Assembly (NCBI RefSeq): GCF_000478275.1
Contig: NZ_ASJB01000022.1
Location: 1 to 64,000, forward strand
Origin: Amycolatopsis orientalis DSM 40040 = KCTC 9412
GTDB lineage: Bacteria > Actinomycetota > Actinomycetes > Mycobacteriales > Pseudonocardiaceae
DNA: 64,000 nucleotides
Reading direction: 5' to 3'
The notes under the pieces are model-generated. The model worked only from the letters and a program-made list of their open reading frames with translations. It did no database searches and was not told the DNA's origin. Within the stretch, counting starts at the first letter, position 1; the number at the start of each line of letters is the position of its first letter. Shown in pieces: positions 37,848-49,214 of this stretch. Position numbers and translations under genes: made by a program.

Positions 37848-38927
37848 TCATCTCCGCACGGTCGCGGGGGCGGCCAGCGGAATCCAGAAGGCGACCGACG
37901 TGCCTTCCCCCGGCCTGCCGGAGATCTGGAACCATCCCTGCGCCGCCTCCGCGCGCTCACGCATCGACGCCATTCCGATGTGCTCACCCGACAACGTGGC
38001 GGGAGAACTTTCGGCGCCCGGCTTCATCCCGACGCCGTTGTCGGCGACCTTCACCAGCAGCCCGCCGTTCTGTTCGGTCAGCGAGACCACGACGGCGCTG
38101 GCGTTCGCGTGCTTCCGTACGTTCACCAGCGCCTCCTGGAGGATCCGGAAAGCGGTGACGACGAGTTCCGGCGGCGGCTTGGCGGTGAAATCGTGCCGCA
38201 GCGTGCAGTCCAGTCCCCAGCCTCGGACGACCTCGTCGAGATAGTCGCGGATGGAAGCGACCAGGTCGTCGTCGTTCAGCGCGGGCGGGCGCAATTGGGC
38301 GACCAGGATCCGCAGCCGACGGATAGCACCCTGGATCGCGTCGTCGAGTTGCAGCAAAGCGGAATCGCGGCGTTGGGCGGCGAGCATCTGCAGGCGCATG
38401 CTCACCGCGATCATCGACTGGATGGAATCGTCGTGAACATCCCACGCGATACGGCGACGTTCGGTTTCCTGTGCCCGCACCAAATGCGTGAACGCCTGGT
38501 GGTGTCCGCTCCTTTCCTCCAGTGTCCGCTGCCGTTCGGTGAGGTCCCTGGTCACCTTGCCGAATCCGACGAGCGTGCCGACGGGGTCACGCAGGGCGGT
38601 GAGCACGGTGTTGGCCCAGAAGCGTTTCCCGCCCCGGCGGACCCGCCAGCCCTGGTCCTCGTGGCGGCCCATCTCGGCGGCGATCAGCAGCTCCGCGGTG
38701 GGTCTGCCGTCGGCGACGTCCTCCTCGGTGAAGAAAACCGAGAAATGGCGGCCGAGGATCTCCTCCTCGGAATATCCCTTGATCCGTTCCGCGCCCGGGT
38801 TCCAGCTGATCACCCTGCCGTCGACGTCCAGCATGTAAATGGCGTAGTCGACGACGCTGTGCACGAACAACTCGAAGAGCACAGCATTGCGGTGATCGGG
38901 CGCCGATTCCGATGGCAGCATGGCCAT
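37848..38927 (-). CDS. PAS-domain histidine kinase (NarX-type core)
   Basis: 359 residues. A PAS domain (VDYAIYMLDVDGRVISWNPGAERIKGYSEEEILGRHF, about residues 15-130) is followed by a HisKA_3 segment with the His in RRRIAWDVHDDSIQSM and an HATPase (DNGVGMKPG). Two starts, ATG 38927 and an ATG two codons later, are equivalent. It follows its response regulator gene by 32 bp, so the two form a two-component pair. Cytoplasmic, as no membrane helix is seen. Confidence 0.87.
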   Translation of the reverse strand: MAMLPSESAPDHRNAVLFELFVHSVVDYAIYMLDVDGRVISWNPGAERIKGYSEEEILGRHFSVFFTEEDVADGRPTAELLIAAEMGRHEDQGWRVRRGGKRFWANTVLTALRDPVGTLVGFGKVTRDLTERQRTLEERSGHHQAFTHLVRAQETERRRIAWDVHDDSIQSMIAVSMRLQMLAAQRRDSALLQLDDAIQGAIRRLRILVAQLRPPALNDDDLVASIRDYLDEVVRGWGLDCTLRHDFTAKPPPELVVTAFRILQEALVNVRKHANASAVVVSLTEQNGGLLVKVADNGVGMKPGAESSPATLSGEHIGMASMRERAEAAQGWFQISGRPGEGTSVAFWIPLAAPATVRR

Positions 38928-38959
38928 AGTGCAGCTTGGCACCCGAGCGCGCCCCGGCG

Positions 38960-39640
38960 CTACGGCCGTTCGAGGAGGCCATTCCTGCGTGCGTGCGCCA
39001 CGGCTTCGAGTTTCGAATGGGTTCCGGTCTTCACCAGGATTCGCTGCACGTGATTCCGCACGGTATTCCGCGCGAGCCGCAACTCCTCGGCGATCCGGTC
39101 GGTTCCCGCGCCCTCGGCGATCAGCCCGAGCACCTGGCGCTCCCGCAGGGTCAGCCCCGGCCCGAGCGGACCGGAACTCCCGGCCAGCATGGCCAGCGCG
39201 CCGCTGAGCAGTTCCGGATCGATGATCACGTCGCCGGCGGCGACGGTGCGGATCGCCGTGACCAGCTCGTCGAGGAGGCCCGACTTCAGCAGCAGCCCGG
39301 CTCCGCCGACTTCGAGGATCCTGGCGGCGATGGCGCTGTTCGCGTCGCCCGTCAGCACGAGCACTCGGCTCGACGGCGAAACCGCGAGGAGCCGCGTGAT
39401 CGCCTCGATCCCGTCGCCGTCGGGCAACCGCCGGTCGAGGAGGACGATGTCGGGCAGCTGCTCCGCCGCCGCGACCATCCCGTGGGCGAGGGTCTCCACC
39501 GAAGCCACCAGCTGGATCTCGGGGAACTCCTCGAACGCCGCGCCGAGTGCCTCGGCCACCATCTTGTGGTCTTCGACGAGGAGCACCCTGATCGGGGCCG
39601 CGGCCGGGGACACGGGCCGCAGGGAGTTCGGGTTCGGCAT
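38960..39640 (-). CDS. NarL/LuxR-type response regulator
   Basis: 226 residues. Receiver with EDHKMV and phospho-acceptor Asp in IVLLDRRLPDGDG, then a LuxR HTH (TLRERQVLGLIAEGAGTDRIAEELRLARNTVRNHVQRIL). First gene of the operon that continues with the PAS kinase and the HAMP-repeat kinase. Together they form a cytoplasmic sensing cassette. A site resembling a DevR box (39800-39813, GGGTCTTTGTGCCC) lies upstream, but the evidence for it is weak. Confidence 0.87.
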   Translation of the reverse strand: MPNPNSLRPVSPAAAPIRVLLVEDHKMVAEALGAAFEEFPEIQLVASVETLAHGMVAAAEQLPDIVLLDRRLPDGDGIEAITRLLAVSPSSRVLVLTGDANSAIAARILEVGGAGLLLKSGLLDELVTAIRTVAAGDVIIDPELLSGALAMLAGSSGPLGPGLTLRERQVLGLIAEGAGTDRIAEELRLARNTVRNHVQRILVKTGTHSKLEAVAHARRNGLLERP

Positions 39641-39912
39641 GCACCTTCTCCGTCGATCGTGGTCTCGCCGGGACCGGTGTCCGGCGGATTTCGCGGTACG
39701 GGAGACGCCAAGTCCGGCCGACATTGTCCCACCACCGCGGGCTTTCCCGGGCTTTCGACGCCAACCCGTGACACGTCGTACCCGTCCGGCGACCGACTGG
39801 GGTCTTTGTGCCCTCGATGGCACTACCTTCGGCGGTGACCGGAACGGCCCGCCGTACCGCATCGTCGAAGGTGGCAATTGCCGGACCGAGGCAGGGAAAG
39901 GGTGACCGGGAC

Positions 39913-40200
39913 GTGACCACGAGGATCTGCGAGACCCGCCGCCGTCCCGGCGCGCACGCCGGCGCCCTCCGGGCACTCGTCTCCGCCGAACTCGAGAAGC
40001 TGCCGAGGGTCGCGGTGAAACCCGAAACGCCCCCGCCCCTGCTCGACGACGTCTTGACGACGGTCCGGCGACTCGACGGCGTGGCCCCGGCCCGCAACGC
40101 CGCCGCGCGGCCCCGGCACCGGTATCACTTCCCGCGGTGGAACCCGCGGGACCGGCGCGTCCAGCGGCTGCGCGGCTGGCTCAGCGGTGCGCCCGGCTGA
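39913..40200 (+). CDS. Small basic hypothetical protein
   Basis: 95 residues from a GTG that follows a purine-rich stretch (GGGAAAGGG); the same frame is open further upstream. It is rich in Arg and Pro, with the C-terminal RYHFPRWNPRDRRVQRLRGW being the most structured-looking part. No family is recognised. It is divergent from the two-component operon. Coding status rests mainly on GC-rich third positions and placement. Confidence 0.4.
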   Translation: MTTRICETRRRPGAHAGALRALVSAELEKLPRVAVKPETPPPLLDDVLTTVRRLDGVAPARNAAARPRHRYHFPRWNPRDRRVQRLRGWLSGAPG

Positions 40201-40212
40201 CCGGGCAGGCCC

Positions 40213-40770
40213 TCAGACCGGACGCCACCGGCCGATGTCGGCCTCCATCGGCACGATCCGGGTCAGCGACGAGCGGACCTTGAGTTCCAGTGCCCGGTCG
40301 CGGCCGCGGCTCCCGCGCGGCGCGTACGGGTAGAAGGTGCCGCGCTCCCGGCGGTAGACCATGGACAGCTTCGGGTGGCGCATGTCCCTCAGCTCGGCGA
40401 AATCGACCGTCGTATGCGACAGCCAGGCCGCGAAACCCGCTTGGGCCAGCCTGTCGTTGACGTCGACGAGGTCGTTGAGCAGCCAGCCCAGATCCCCGTT
40501 CTCCCGCCAGCAGCGGACGATCGTCCGCCCGCGCGAGTCGTGGATGATCACGTTGCGGCGGACGGAATCCCCCGCCAGGCCCGCGACGATCTCCGCCTCC
40601 GTCCCCGCTCCGGGACGGCCCTCGGCGACGAAGCAGACCGTGCCCACGCCGGTCGGCGCGAGCCCGAACCCGGACCGCAGGGTCAAGGCAGACGACCGCA
40701 ACTCCAGCAACGGAAGCAGGCTCGGCCGTACCGAGCGGTTCCTCCCCAGAAGGCTTCCCAGTAGCGCCAT
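40213..40770 (-). CDS. pspAB: PspAB-like protein
   Basis: 185 residues from ATG 40770, or 189 from 40782. The pattern (LLGRNRSVRPSLLPLLELRS at the start, then GFGLAPTGVGTVCF, MVYRRERGTFYPYAP, and ALELKVRSSLTRIVP ending in DIGRWRPV) matches actinobacterial PspAB, a partner of the PspA envelope-stress system, though it stands apart from pspA or htpX here. Role inferred from family resemblance only. Confidence 0.65.
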   Translation of the reverse strand: MALLGSLLGRNRSVRPSLLPLLELRSSALTLRSGFGLAPTGVGTVCFVAEGRPGAGTEAEIVAGLAGDSVRRNVIIHDSRGRTIVRCWRENGDLGWLLNDLVDVNDRLAQAGFAAWLSHTTVDFAELRDMRHPKLSMVYRRERGTFYPYAPRGSRGRDRALELKVRSSLTRIVPMEADIGRWRPV

Positions 40771-40918
40771 GGCTTCACGCATCCTCTCATCTGCGTAAAG
40801 CCTTTCCGATAAGGTCCTCGCGCCCTAGGGCCGCACGGTCGCGGGTTCGGCGGGACAAGTCACCGGATCCGGTGACCAACGACCCTACCGGCAACTGCCG
40901 GATACCGTTCGGCAGTTG

Positions 40919-41641
40919 TCAACGGCCGCGTGACCGGAGGAATTCCTCGCTGTCCACCGTACCGTCGACGACCCCGTGCGCCACGTCCGAGAGCTTCCGG
41001 TTCGTACTGCGGGCGAACGCGCGCAGCCGCTGAAAAGCCTTGGAGACACCGACACCGGCACGTTCGGCGAGCATCCCCTTCGCCTGTTCGATGATCACCC
41101 GGCTGTCGAGCGCCGTCTGCAACTGCTCCGACAGCGTCCGGTAATGGCGTAGTTCCCGTTGCTGGATCAGGCACAGCGTCGCGACGTCCGCCAGCGCCTG
41201 TCCCAGCCGACGGTCCTCGGCGCTCAAAGCCGCGGTTTCCGTACTCAAGAAGGTGACCGCACCGACGGTTTCCTCCATCGCCCGCAACGGGAGAGCGGAA
41301 ACCGCGGCAAAGCCCAGCCCGGCCATCCTGGCGACGTAGCCGGGCCAGCGGGTCACCTCGGCGGAAAGGTCGTCGACGGCGACGCCACTCCCGGTTTCGA
41401 ATGATTCGAGGGCGGGCCCCGCTTCCACCGCCGGATACCGCTCGGATTTCAGGCCGGGAAGGAAGACTTCCGCCGAATCGATCGGCAGCAGCCGTACGCA
41501 TTCACTGGACAAGGTGTCCACGACCCGATCCGGTCCCTGGTCCTCCGCGACACTCGCGGTCAAACTCGCGAACGCCGCGCAGACCGCGGATTCCCTGCCC
41601 GCCCCTGCGGCGATCCCCGCGTCCCTCCCCATGAACGCCAT
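40919..41641 (-). CDS. GAF-ANTAR regulator
   Basis: 240 residues. A GAF domain (about residues 20-160) precedes an ANTAR domain (ALDSRVIIEQAKGMLAERAGVGVSKAFQRLRAFARSTNRKL). The family senses small ligands through GAF and controls transcription termination through ANTAR binding to RNA. Several ATGs are possible (41641, 41632). It is the second ANTAR gene in the window, 9 kb from the first. No paired target hairpin was identified. Confidence 0.83.
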   Translation of the reverse strand: MAFMGRDAGIAAGAGRESAVCAAFASLTASVAEDQGPDRVVDTLSSECVRLLPIDSAEVFLPGLKSERYPAVEAGPALESFETGSGVAVDDLSAEVTRWPGYVARMAGLGFAAVSALPLRAMEETVGAVTFLSTETAALSAEDRRLGQALADVATLCLIQQRELRHYRTLSEQLQTALDSRVIIEQAKGMLAERAGVGVSKAFQRLRAFARSTNRKLSDVAHGVVDGTVDSEEFLRSRGR

Positions 41642-41816
41642 CACCGGTCCCGGAGGTCAAGTCGCCTATCCGCGCTTCGCACCGCGCGCCGAATACTCAC
41701 CCGAGCGATTCTGGCCCGCATGGGGGCACCCGGCAACGACCAGATGGACGATCCTTCATCAAGTGGTCACGGAGTACGACGACCGGGTGATCTCGGTGCG
41801 ATAACGGGTCAGGTTC

Positions 41817-42677
41817 TTATTGCCGTCGCAATGAAAACGGCGGCACGGTATTCGCCAGCAGCGCGTCTTCGTCCATAGTGGACTCGCCGAATCCCGCCTT
41901 GCCGATCTTCTCCGCGACGAGGGCGCCCGCATCGTCGAGCACGTCGGCCCGGCCGCTCAGGAACGCCCACTCGTGCTCGTCCGAACCGTAGTAGAGGACG
42001 GTACCGAACGATTCGGTGAACCTGCGCCACGAGGCGATCAACGTCTGGTTCCGCCAGAGTGTCGGGCAGCCCGCCTGACAGCCGACCACTCCCCCGGCGG
42101 TGAGCAGCTTCGCGCACCGGGCCAGGAAATCGTTTCCGTACAACCGATTGTGCTGCGCCTCCGGATCATCGTTCTCGTCCGGCAGGTCGATGACGATCAC
42201 GTCGTAGGCGTCCCCGCGCTCCCGCGCCTCGGCGAGGAACTCCCAGCCGTCGCGGTAGTGGACGCGGACCTTGCCGTCCCGGCGCTCGGCACGGGCCAGC
42301 TCGCCGGGCGTGTAGCCGTAGGGAAGATGCTCGGCACAGGCCCGCACCGCCTCGGCGTCGATGTCGACGTGATCGACCACCCCGGCCCCCGCGGCGACCG
42401 CGAGCTGCGAGGCGACCCCTTCGCTGGAGCCGATGATCAGCACCCGCTCGACCCGGTCGGCGAGCAGCAGCGACGGGATCATCAGCGCCTCGTGGTAGAC
42501 GAGCTGGCTCAGTTCGGTGCTCTGCCGTTCGTCGTCGCAGAACAGGGAGATCCCCTGCGCCGTCCGTCCGATGAGGACGTTCTGGAACGCGGTGCGCCGC
42601 TCGAAGAGCACCTCCTCGACGTCCCAGTTCCGGGTGAGCCCCGGCCCCATCGGCTCGGCGATCCGCCGCTGTGCCAT
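41817..42677 (-). CDS. speE: Spermidine synthase-like aminopropyltransferase
   Basis: 286 residues. FCDDERQSTELSQLVYHEALMIPSLL, the SAM-type loop VLIIGSSEGVASQL, the acidic VDHVDID and the YDVIVIDLPDEND segment place it among polyamine aminopropyltransferases, which transfer the aminopropyl group of decarboxylated SAM to putrescine. The nucleotide loop has SSEG where spermidine synthases usually have GGDG, so specificity may differ. Its ATG overlaps the speD stop by one base. Last gene of the operon. Confidence 0.85.
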   Translation of the reverse strand: MAQRRIAEPMGPGLTRNWDVEEVLFERRTAFQNVLIGRTAQGISLFCDDERQSTELSQLVYHEALMIPSLLLADRVERVLIIGSSEGVASQLAVAAGAGVVDHVDIDAEAVRACAEHLPYGYTPGELARAERRDGKVRVHYRDGWEFLAEARERGDAYDVIVIDLPDENDDPEAQHNRLYGNDFLARCAKLLTAGGVVGCQAGCPTLWRNQTLIASWRRFTESFGTVLYYGSDEHEWAFLSGRADVLDDAGALVAEKIGKAGFGESTMDEDALLANTVPPFSLRRQ

Positions 42678-43048
42678 CAGTTCTCTCCTCGTTCCACAGT
42701 GGACATCCGGACGGTACCGGCACCCAGCAGCTTGGCCAGCAGGGCGACGGCCCGCTCCGGATCCGCCCGGTCCCCGCAGGTGAACACGTCCACGAACACC
42801 GCGCCGATCTCCGGATAGGTGTGCACGGAAGCGTGCGATTCGGCCAGCAGCGCGAGCACGGTGACCCCTTGCGGGGCGAAGGAATGCGACACGACCTCGC
42901 AGACCGTCGCCCCCGCCTCGGTCACCGCGTCCGCGAGGGTCTTCTTCAGGAGTGCGGGATCGTTGAGCAGCGCCGGTTCGATCCCTTCGAACTCCGCGAG
43001 GACATGACGGCCGGCGAACCGGCCGACGAGTGGTACTTCACCCGGCAT
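42677..43048 (-). CDS. speD: S-adenosylmethionine decarboxylase proenzyme
   Basis: 123 residues, the usual size for bacterial class 1B AdoMetDC. The self-cleavage site is Glu70-Ser71 in AESHASVHTYPE, giving the pyruvoyl group on Ser71. His76 and Cys91 (VDVFTCGD) correspond to the processing and proton-donor residues of the Thermotoga enzyme. It supplies decarboxylated SAM to SpeE. Its start overlaps the decarboxylase gene by 11 bp and its stop overlaps speE by one base. Confidence 0.92.
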   Translation of the reverse strand: MPGEVPLVGRFAGRHVLAEFEGIEPALLNDPALLKKTLADAVTEAGATVCEVVSHSFAPQGVTVLALLAESHASVHTYPEIGAVFVDVFTCGDRADPERAVALLAKLLGAGTVRMSTVERGEN

Positions 43049-44189
43049 CGGCGAACCTCCCCACACAGTAGGTGCGCAACGGCTCGATTCCGTTGAAGGC
43101 GACGGACGAATAGCTGGCGGTGTAGGCACCTGTCCCCGGGATGTCCAGCAGGTCACCCGCCCGCAGCGACATCGGCAGGGCGCAGGGTGTCCGCTGGTAC
43201 AGCACGTCGTCACCATCGCAGGTCGGCCCCGCGAGGACCACCGGCCCTTCCGGTCCCTTGACGCCGACGGGCTCAAGCCGATACGCGACGGCTTCGTTCT
43301 CGCACTCGGCCATTCCGTTGTACCTGCCGACGTCGAGGTATACCCATCGGCGTTCGTCGGTGGCGGCGCGGGTGGTCACCAGGACGACTTCGGTCCGGAT
43401 GAGTCCGGCGTCGGCGACGATCACCCGGCCCGGTTCGAGCAGGAGTTCCGGACCAGGCCCAGGCAGATGCTCTCCGAGGGCGGCGTGGATCACCGCGGCG
43501 TAATCCGCCAAGGACGGCACGGGTTCCCGGTGCCCGGTGGCGAACCCGCCGCCGATGTTGAGCCTCGCCAGCCCGACACCCGCGTCGGCGGCGACCTTGG
43601 CCGCGGTCGCGACGCCGATCTCCCAGGCGGCCGGATCCGGTTGCTGCGAGCCGACGTGGAAAGCGATTCCCGGCCGCAGCCCGGCGTCGACGGCCTGGCG
43701 GAGCAGCGTCGCGGCCACCGAAGGCTCACAACCGAACTTGTGGCCGAACGGAGTGACCGAGTCCGGGCCACCGGTCAGCAGCAAGCGGATCGAAACCAGC
43801 GAACCGGGCGCGTACTCGGCCAGATTCGCCAGATCACCGGCGGAGTCCGTGGTGAATTCACGAACTCCGCGCGTATACGCGAACGCGATGTCCGACGGCT
43901 TCTTGATCGTGTTGCCGTAGGCCAGTTCCGCCGCTTCCGCGCCCCGGGACAGGCACAGCTCGATCTCGCCCGTACCCGCGACGTCGAACCCCGCTCCCGC
44001 CGACAGCACCGCGTCGAGCACCTCTGGAGCGGGATTCGCCTTGACCGCGTAGCGGATCAGCGCGTCCGGGAACGCCGCCGCGACCGCGGCCGTCCGCGCC
44101 GCGACCAGGTCGGTGTCCACGACCAGGCAGGGCGTCGGCGGTTCACGATCCGCCAGGAAGGCGCGGATCCGGTTCAGGCTCTCGGTCAC
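43038..44189 (-). CDS. Ornithine decarboxylase-like PLP enzyme (alanine-racemase fold)
   Basis: 383 residues. PLP Lys50 (IRYAVKANPAPEV), the His/Gly block FHVGSQ, the phosphate loop NIGGGF, LEPGR, and the catalytic Cys324 with Asp325 (GPTCDGDDVL) are all present. With speD and speE directly downstream the likely product is putrescine from ornithine. Lysine or arginine specificity cannot be excluded. First gene of the polyamine operon. Confidence 0.87.
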   Translation of the reverse strand: MTESLNRIRAFLADREPPTPCLVVDTDLVAARTAAVAAAFPDALIRYAVKANPAPEVLDAVLSAGAGFDVAGTGEIELCLSRGAEAAELAYGNTIKKPSDIAFAYTRGVREFTTDSAGDLANLAEYAPGSLVSIRLLLTGGPDSVTPFGHKFGCEPSVAATLLRQAVDAGLRPGIAFHVGSQQPDPAAWEIGVATAAKVAADAGVGLARLNIGGGFATGHREPVPSLADYAAVIHAALGEHLPGPGPELLLEPGRVIVADAGLIRTEVVLVTTRAATDERRWVYLDVGRYNGMAECENEAVAYRLEPVGVKGPEGPVVLAGPTCDGDDVLYQRTPCALPMSLRAGDLLDIPGTGAYTASYSSVAFNGIEPLRTYCVGRFADAG

Positions 44190-44234
44190 GCGCCCCAGGG
44201 TGTCAAAGGCCGATCACGCGGGCGGAACCCGGGG

Positions 44235-44423
44235 TCACGCCCGCGCGTCACCCGAGGCCTGCTCCGGCAGTTCGACGCCGTGCTCGGCCGCGAGCCGCTC
44301 CAGGTTGGCCAGATCGGCGCCGACGGCGGACGCACGATCCTCGTCCGATTCCCGCTTGGCGATCCGGACGTCTTCCCTCGCCTGCCGTACCCGGTCCCGC
44401 AGATTCACCGCGAACTCGCTCAT
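44235..44423 (-). CDS. Small conserved-looking hydrophilic protein
   Basis: 62 residues, rich in Arg, Glu and Asp, predicted as one or two amphipathic helices (LRDRVRQAREDVRIAKRESD, then ADLANLERLAAEHGV). A strong ribosome site (GGGGGTG) lies 5-6 bp before the ATG. It precedes the polyamine operon by 45 bp in the same direction and could be co-transcribed. No family is recognised. Confidence 0.55.
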   Translation of the reverse strand: MSEFAVNLRDRVRQAREDVRIAKRESDEDRASAVGADLANLERLAAEHGVELPEQASGDARA

Positions 44424-44562
44424 CGTGCACCCCCGATCTCCCGCACCTTGTCTGTCTTCACCCTAGGACCCTCCGAATTCGTGGCCGACGTGATCTGCGT
44501 CATCACGGGCTAGTTCGTGGTCGGAATGAAGCAGTATGACGGCACCGCCGAGGTTTCGCAGA

Positions 44563-45747
44563 TCAGCGGAGGCCGGCTTTTTCACCGGGGGCGGCGACGG
44601 GCGCCCGGCGGCCGAGCACCGCGAGCGGGGCGAGGGCGCACAGCCCACCGGCGATGGCGACCAGAACGTATCCGCCCACGCCGAACAGCTGCCCGGCGAG
44701 CAGACTGGCCGCCGCGGACGTCCCCCAGACGAAGGCGTCGACCGTGCCCTGCGCCCTCGCGCGCTGAGCGGGCGGGAGGTCACGGCTGAGCATGCTGCTG
44801 CCGCCGACGAACACCAGGTTCCAGCCGTAGCCGAGCAGGAACATCGCGGCCGGGATTCCCACGTGATGCGAATCGGGGGCGCCGATCGCGGTCACGGCCG
44901 CGACGGTGAGCGTACCGATCCCGCCGAAGATCGTGGCGCGGCCGCCCCAGCGGTCGGCGATCCAGCCGGACAACGGCGCCAGCGCGAACATCCCGATCAA
45001 GTGCGCGCTCAGTACCCAGCCGACGACGTCCAGCCCCTGACCGTGCCGGTGCAGCTGCACCGGGGTCATCGTCATCACCGCCACCATCGCCAGCTGCGCG
45101 CCGACCATCGCCACGAGCGGCCCGAGGATCAGCGGATCCCGCACGGACATCCGCTCCCGCCTCGGTACTCGTTCCGCCGGGGCGGCGAGACCGCGCGGCA
45201 GGGCGGCGACGGCGAGCACCGCGATGGCCACGACGATCGCGCCCGCCACGAGGGGGCCGGACAGGGCTGGCAGCTCGGCGGCTTCCGCCCGTGCCGCGGC
45301 GGGTGCGATCAGGGCGGGACCCGCGATCGCGCCGACCGTCCCCGCCCAGACCATTGTGGACAGTGCGAAACCCTTGCGATGCTCGGGAGACAGGTCGGCG
45401 GCCGTGTAGCGGGAAAGCTGTGCCCCGCTGTTGCCGAAGCCGATCAAAGGCATCCCCGCCACCAACATGAGTACGGATCCGGCGAGGGCACCGCCGAACG
45501 AGACGAGCGCGCCCACGACCGCGGTTCCGTACATCAGCACCAGGACGAAACGCCTGCCGTAGCGGGCGGCCAGCGCGCCCGAGGTCAGCGACCCCGCGGC
45601 GGAACCGAGCACCAGCGCGGCATTCGGCAGTCCGCTCCACGCGGCACCGGCATGGTCGACCACGATCAGCGCCGCCGTGGTGGACAGCCCGACGACCGCG
45701 GTGCTGAGGCAAGCGACGCCCATGAAGAGCGCGAACATCGGTTTCAT
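44563..45747 (-). CDS. MFS transporter
   Basis: 394 residues with about 12 transmembrane helices and motif A-like loops (LAARYGRRFVLVL; GWIADRWGGRATI). It resembles drug- or metabolite-efflux MFS proteins. Divergent from an AsnC/Lrp regulator with 93 bp between starts and a 13-bp direct repeat in that gap, which suggests local control by an amino-acid-responsive regulator. Substrate unknown. Confidence 0.83.
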   Translation of the reverse strand: MKPMFALFMGVACLSTAVVGLSTTAALIVVDHAGAAWSGLPNAALVLGSAAGSLTSGALAARYGRRFVLVLMYGTAVVGALVSFGGALAGSVLMLVAGMPLIGFGNSGAQLSRYTAADLSPEHRKGFALSTMVWAGTVGAIAGPALIAPAAARAEAAELPALSGPLVAGAIVVAIAVLAVAALPRGLAAPAERVPRRERMSVRDPLILGPLVAMVGAQLAMVAVMTMTPVQLHRHGQGLDVVGWVLSAHLIGMFALAPLSGWIADRWGGRATIFGGIGTLTVAAVTAIGAPDSHHVGIPAAMFLLGYGWNLVFVGGSSMLSRDLPPAQRARAQGTVDAFVWGTSAAASLLAGQLFGVGGYVLVAIAGGLCALAPLAVLGRRAPVAAPGEKAGLR

Positions 45748-45760
45748 GATTCAAATCTAG

Positions 45761-45839
45761 GGAATCCGGGCGCCCCGGCGAATAGGCTGACGAAGGCGTC
45801 GAGGGAGCGCGAGGCGCATCATGAAAGGAATCCGGGCGC
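45761..45839. promoter_or_regulatory. Direct repeats GGAATCCGGGCGC in the MFS/AsnC promoter region
   Basis: The 13-mer occurs at 45761-45773 and 45827-45839. The first copy lies 14 bp before the MFS start; the second covers the ribosome site of the AsnC-type gene. This placement fits AsnC/Lrp autoregulation together with control of the transporter. Confidence 0.5.
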
Positions 45840-45840
45840 G

Positions 45841-46344
45841 ATGACCTTACGATCGGAAAGACCGCTGGACGACCTCGACTGGCGGCTCGTCGAGACGCTC
45901 CAAAGCGACGGACGGCTCTCGTTCAAGGAACTGGGACGCCGGGTCAACCTCTCCGCGCCGGCGGTCGCCGAGCGGGTCCGCCGGCTGGAGGAGACGGGCG
46001 TCATCACCGGGTATCGCGCACAGGTGGACGCGCGCCGCACCGGGTACGACCTGCAGGCGTTCGTCGAGATGCGCTGCTCGCTCGGCAGCTGCCTGTTGCG
46101 CACCAGCAAGTCGGAGGACTATCCCGAGGTGGTCGAACTGCACCGGCTCAGCGGTGACCGCTGCACCATGCTGAAGGTGCGGGCCGTGTCGCTCGAACAT
46201 CTCGAAGGCCTCTTCGAACGGCTGGGCAAGCACGGTGAGCTGCGGTCGTCGGTGGTGCTGTCGACGCAGTTCGAAGGCAGGCCGGTCGGGCCTCCAGTCG
46301 AGGACTACCTGAAGGCCACGAAGAGCGAGGGCTGGAGCGTCTGA
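45841..46344 (+). CDS. AsnC/Lrp-family regulator
   Basis: 167 residues. N-terminal HTH (LDWRLVETLQSDGRLSFKELGRRVNLSAPAVAERVRRLEETGVI) and C-terminal RAM domain with the QVDARRTGYDLQAFVEMRCS strand. Lrp-type proteins bind amino acids and form octamers on DNA. An extra insertion SLGSCLLRTSKSEDY is seen in the ligand domain. It is divergent from the MFS gene and probably controls it. Confidence 0.87.
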   Translation: MTLRSERPLDDLDWRLVETLQSDGRLSFKELGRRVNLSAPAVAERVRRLEETGVITGYRAQVDARRTGYDLQAFVEMRCSLGSCLLRTSKSEDYPEVVELHRLSGDRCTMLKVRAVSLEHLEGLFERLGKHGELRSSVVLSTQFEGRPVGPPVEDYLKATKSEGWSV

Positions 46345-46510
46345 ACCCCGATCAGGAATCGAGAAGCGCCGGAGGCCGCGGCTCACCTAGCGTGAGCATC
46401 GTCGCGGACACCCCGCACGGACAAAACCGGATGAACGGCTCGAACTGGTTAGATCGAGCCCGGTGAGGCTGACGGACCGTACACGCGGCCCACATCAGGA
46501 TGGAGACACG

Positions 46511-48895
<2,385 letters not shown>

Positions 48896-48910
48896 CCCCA
48901 CCCCGCTCCC

Positions 48911-49204
48911 CGCATTCCGTCCTCTAAATGCGAGGCTCGGCCCGGTGCCCTCGCGTTTAGTCCTCTAAATGCGGGCTCGGGTGGCGCGCGACGCTCGTGG
49001 CTCCCGAGCGGGGAAGATTCCGGCCGTTCGACGTCCAGAATCTTCCCCACTCGACCTGAATGCCCGATCCCACTCCCGCATTTAGTCCCCTAAATGCGCA
49101 CAGTCGGCGCGACACCGGCCCGGTCTTTCCGCATTTCGTCCTCTGAATGCGGGAGGGCGGTTCGCTACTGGGCCGGTCCTTCCGCGTTTAGTCCTCTGAG
49201 TGCG
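48911..49204 (+). repeat. Cluster of five 22-bp hairpin repeats (CGCATTTAG-TCCT-CTAAATGCG type)
   Basis: Copies lie at 48911-48932, 48952-48973, 49077-49098, 49130-49151 and 49183-49204, all in the same orientation; start spacing is 41, 125, 53 and 53 bp. Each is a 9-bp stem with loop TCCT, and several substitutions convert A-T pairs to G-T pairs. A sixth copy is at 58045-58066. A separate, longer hairpin (49005-49020/49038-49053, stem GGGGAAGATTC) lies among them. The 319-bp stretch holds no gene. Confidence 0.75.
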
Positions 49205-49214
49205 AGGGGGGGAG

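Noticed and set aside
33491..38158. Very long antisense open frame opposite the HAMP-repeat kinase
   Set aside because: It mirrors the codon bias and repeat structure of the real minus-strand gene, which has clear HAMP, GAF, kinase and receiver domains.
39800..39813. DevR box upstream of the NarL-type regulator operon
   Set aside because: GGGTCTTTGTGCCC fits 7 of 8 fixed bases but misses most of the extended consensus; such a match is expected by chance in a 270-bp high-GC gap.
48911..49204. Possible CRISPR array
   Set aside because: Five 22-bp repeats with irregular spacing (41, 125, 53, 53 bp), repeats themselves diverged, and no cas genes in the window.
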